Part shown: piece by piece, positions 6,462 to 7,654 of the stretch
How positions within the stretch are numbered: position 1 is the stretch's first letter
Layout: every line of letters starts with the position of its first letter
Assembly (NCBI GenBank): GCA_016869335.1
Contig: VGEJ01000116.1
Location: forward strand, 1 to 7,654
DNA: 7,654 bases
Reading direction: 5' to 3'
Source of the DNA: Alphaproteobacteria bacterium
GTDB lineage: Bacteria; Pseudomonadota; Alphaproteobacteria; VGEJ01
The notes under the pieces: model-generated
The model's database searches: none
Told to the model about the DNA's origin: nothing
The model's input: only the letters and a program-made list of their open reading frames with translations
Program-made: the position numbers and the translations under genes

Positions 6462-7444
6462 GCGCCCTCGCCCTCGTGCGCGGCCGCGAGCGCCGCCAGT
6501 TTCGATTCCTCCACCGGCGCGTAGTGACACGCGGCGAAATGATCGTCGTGCAGCTTGCGCATCGCCGGCTCTTCGTCGCGGCAGCGCTCATCGGCCGTCG
6601 GGCAGCGGGAATGGAACCGGCAACCCCGTGGTTGCTGCATCACGCTCGGTGGGTCGCCGCACAGGCGAATCCGCTTGCGCGCGTGGCGCCCTTGCTGCAA
6701 CTTCGGTACCGCGCTGAGCAATGCGTAGGTGTAGGGGTGCGCCGGCGCACCGAGGAGCTGCGCGGTGGTCCCGACCTCGACGATCTTGCCCAGGTACATG
6801 ACTACGATCCGGTCGCTCATGTACGCAACCGTGCAGAGATCATGCGATATGAACAGGCACGCGGTGGCGTGGGCCGACTGCACCTCGCGCAGCAGGTTCA
6901 GGATCTGGGCGCGGATGGAAACATCGAGTGCAGTAACTGCTTCATCGCACACGATGACCGGCGGCAACGCGCTGAGCGCCCGGGCGATCGACACGCGCTG
7001 CTTCTGCCCGCCGGACAAAGCGCCGGGAAATCGCTCGCCGGCGTGCCGATCCAGTCCGACCTCCTCCAGCGCCGAAATCACCCGCGCCTGGCTGACATGC
7101 ACCGGCTGCGCGCTCACGGCATCCAGCGGCTCGCGCACGCTGGGCGCTACGCGCAGCAACGGATTGAGGGAGGACGACGGATCCTGAAACACCATCTGGA
7201 TGAGTCCCTTGCCGCGGACCTCGCTGATCGGTCGGCCCATCACCGTTGCCGATCCCGCCGTCGGCAGTTCCAACCCGACCGCGATGCGTGCGACGGTCGA
7301 CTTGCCGCTACCGGACTCCCCCACAATGCCGAGCGTCTCCCCGGCATGGACGTGCAGGCTGATTCCGGAGAGCGCCCACACTGGGTGCTTGCGCGTCCCG
7401 AAACGCTTACTCACCTCGCGCAATTCCAAAACCGGCGAGCTCAT
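6458..7444 (-). CDS. Opp/Dpp-type ABC transporter ATP-binding protein, DppF/OppF-like (328 aa)
   Basis: A cytoplasmic ATPase subunit that powers the importer. All nucleotide-binding motifs are intact: Walker A GESGSGKST (42-50), Q-loop Gln87 in MVFQDP, signature LSGGQ (143-147), Walker B VIVCDE (163-168) with catalytic Glu168, and switch His201 in FISHD. The C-terminal oligopeptide-transport extension follows: AHPYTYALLSAVP (235-247), then four cysteines, C275, C281, C288 and C306 (C-x5-C-x6-C-x17-C), the pattern linked in this family to an Fe-S site. The start is the ATG at 7442-7444, giving MSSPVLELREVSKRFG, the normal first strand, with AGGAAGG six nt upstream. The same frame stays open 55 codons upstream but only as Arg/Pro-rich translation of a palindromic spacer, so that part is excluded. 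DppF-type ATPases normally pair with a DppD-type ATPase, expected upstream. The stop overlaps the DppB-like start. Confidence 0.95.
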   Translation of the reverse strand: MSSPVLELREVSKRFGTRKHPVWALSGISLHVHAGETLGIVGESGSGKSTVARIAVGLELPTAGSATVMGRPISEVRGKGLIQMVFQDPSSSLNPLLRVAPSVREPLDAVSAQPVHVSQARVISALEEVGLDRHAGERFPGALSGGQKQRVSIARALSALPPVIVCDEAVTALDVSIRAQILNLLREVQSAHATACLFISHDLCTVAYMSDRIVVMYLGKIVEVGTTAQLLGAPAHPYTYALLSAVPKLQQGRHARKRIRLCGDPPSVMQQPRGCRFHSRCPTADERCRDEEPAMRKLHDDHFAACHYAPVEESKLAALAAAHEGEGA

Positions 7445-7448
7445 GCTT

Positions 7449-7461
7449 GGCCTTCCTGGCC
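7449..7461 (-). promoter_or_regulatory. Ribosome binding site of the ATPase gene within a small inverted repeat
   Basis: On the minus strand GGCC-AGGAA-GGCC precedes the ATG at 7442-7444. The purine-rich AGGAAGG lies six nt from the start, and the two GGCC arms could pair and place AGGAA in a five-nt loop. The site decides the start codon. Whether the tiny hairpin forms is speculative. Confidence 0.55.
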
Positions 7462-7470
7462 GCGCAAGTG

Positions 7471-7606
7471 ACCGCGGCCGCCCCCCACCGGGGGGGTAAG
7501 CCCCGCGGCTCCAAGCGCGCCTGCGCGCGCTTGGACGGGGCGAACGCCAGCGCCTCCGCGCGCCGGCATCGCGCCTTCGGGCGGCCGTGCGGCGCTCATG
7601 CCGCCT
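7471..7606. repeat. GC-rich palindromic intergenic element inside the transporter operon
   Basis: The stretch between the upstream gene tail and the ATPase gene is extremely GC-rich and made of nested inverted repeats. CCGCGG at 7472-7477 and 7503-7508 flank a C6/G6 palindrome (7481-7496). A perfect ten-bp stem, CCAAGCGCGC (7511-7520) with GCGCGCTTGG (7525-7534), has a four-nt loop and outer CCCCG/CGGGG arms (7501-7505 and 7536-7540). GCGCC and GGCGC (7571-7575 and 7591-7595) form a further pair. The composition and layout resemble dispersed palindromic intergenic elements that I associate with betaproteobacterial genomes; copy number cannot be judged from one window. Exact ends are a guess. 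In mRNA it would form strong hairpins between operon genes. Confidence 0.55.
7511..7534. repeat. Perfect 10-bp inverted repeat with 4-nt loop
   Basis: CCAAGCGCGC, then CTGC, then GCGCGCTTGG. This is the strongest stem-loop in the window and the core of the palindromic element. No T-run follows on either strand, so it does not look like an intrinsic terminator; mRNA stabilisation or partial attenuation is more plausible. Confidence 0.8.
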
Positions 7607-7654
7607 CACGCGTCATGAGCCGTTCATGCTGCGTGCAGCGCGTAAACTGGGCCG
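7596..7654 (-). CDS. 3' end of the upstream operon gene (partial), possibly the DppD-type ATPase
   Basis: A minus-strand frame enters from the right edge and reads AQFTRCTQHERLMTREAA before TGA at 7596-7598. I favour it because it is the longest of the three minus-strand frames at this edge and contains ordinary polar residues; the other two stop at about 7624 and 7613. Gene order in Opp/Dpp operons makes a DppD-type ATPase the natural candidate, and the single cysteine would suit the end of such a protein, but the 18 residues alone do not prove family or frame. The stop falls within or at the edge of the palindromic element, which may therefore supply it. The gap to the next recognised start is about 150 nt, unusually wide for this compact operon. 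Confidence 0.4.
   Translation of the reverse strand, partial: AQFTRCTQHERLMTREAA

Noticed and set aside
6462..6530. N-terminal extension of the DppB-like permease
   Set aside because: It lies inside the ATPase gene and is Arg/Gly-rich; the ATGA-overlapping ATG gives the standard first membrane helix.
6476..7471. A 331-codon open frame on the plus strand
   Set aside because: It is the antisense shadow of the ATPase gene, whose nucleotide-binding motifs are all intact on the minus strand.
7471..7606. CRISPR array or insertion sequence end
   Set aside because: There are no regularly spaced direct repeats, no transposase frame and no target-site duplication; the structure is nested palindromes.
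7445..7609. N-terminal extension of the ATPase by 55 residues
   Set aside because: The extension is Arg/Pro-rich translation of the palindromic spacer, while the ATG at 7442-7444 has a good ribosome binding site and gives the normal family N-terminus.

Overview
The window is high-GC bacterial DNA (mid-60s % GC by eye). It is almost fully coding, and every clearly recognisable complete gene lies on the minus strand, so the operon reads from right (7654) to left (112). The gene families, Shine-Dalgarno-like sites and ATGA stop/start overlaps fit a proteobacterium. A GC-rich palindromic intergenic element at the right end looks like those I associate with Burkholderiales/Rhodocyclales, so a betaproteobacterium is my best but unproven guess.

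Right part (4627-7654): an oligopeptide/dipeptide-type (Opp/Dpp) ABC importer. In transcription order it holds the 3' tail of an unseen upstream gene (possibly the first ATPase), a palindrome-rich spacer, a DppF/OppF-type ATPase, a DppB-type permease and a DppC-type permease. The last three are joined by ATGA overlaps. No substrate-binding protein lies in the window; one would be expected upstream.

Middle and left part (112-4607): a WrbA-like flavodoxin-fold oxidoreductase is followed by three luciferase-like (LLM) flavin-dependent monooxygenases. The first (384 aa) resembles the SsuD/SfnG/RutA side of the family. The next two (434 and 443 aa) resemble the NtaA/SnaA/DszA/EmoA side. Spacing is 19 nt, a 4-nt overlap, then about 42 nt twice, so the whole set looks like one operon with the transporter.

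Interpretation: the importer probably brings in a small organic nitrogen or sulfur compound, which the monooxygenases cleave with reduced flavin. The flavodoxin-fold protein may supply the flavin or reduce a product. The nearest described parallel in layout is EDTA use in strain BNC1, where an NtaA-type monooxygenase sits beside the Epp Opp-type ABC transporter. Sulfone, sulfonate and S-alkylcysteine scavenging loci are other parallels. The true substrate cannot be read from the sequence.

Left edge (1-111): a lower-GC stretch (about 45% by count) holding the 3' end of a converging plus-strand frame that stops 8 nt from the end of the last monooxygenase gene. It marks an operon end and possibly a compositional boundary. 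I saw no RNA gene, CRISPR array, insertion sequence or convincing intrinsic terminator. No stretch over 300 bases lacks a gene.
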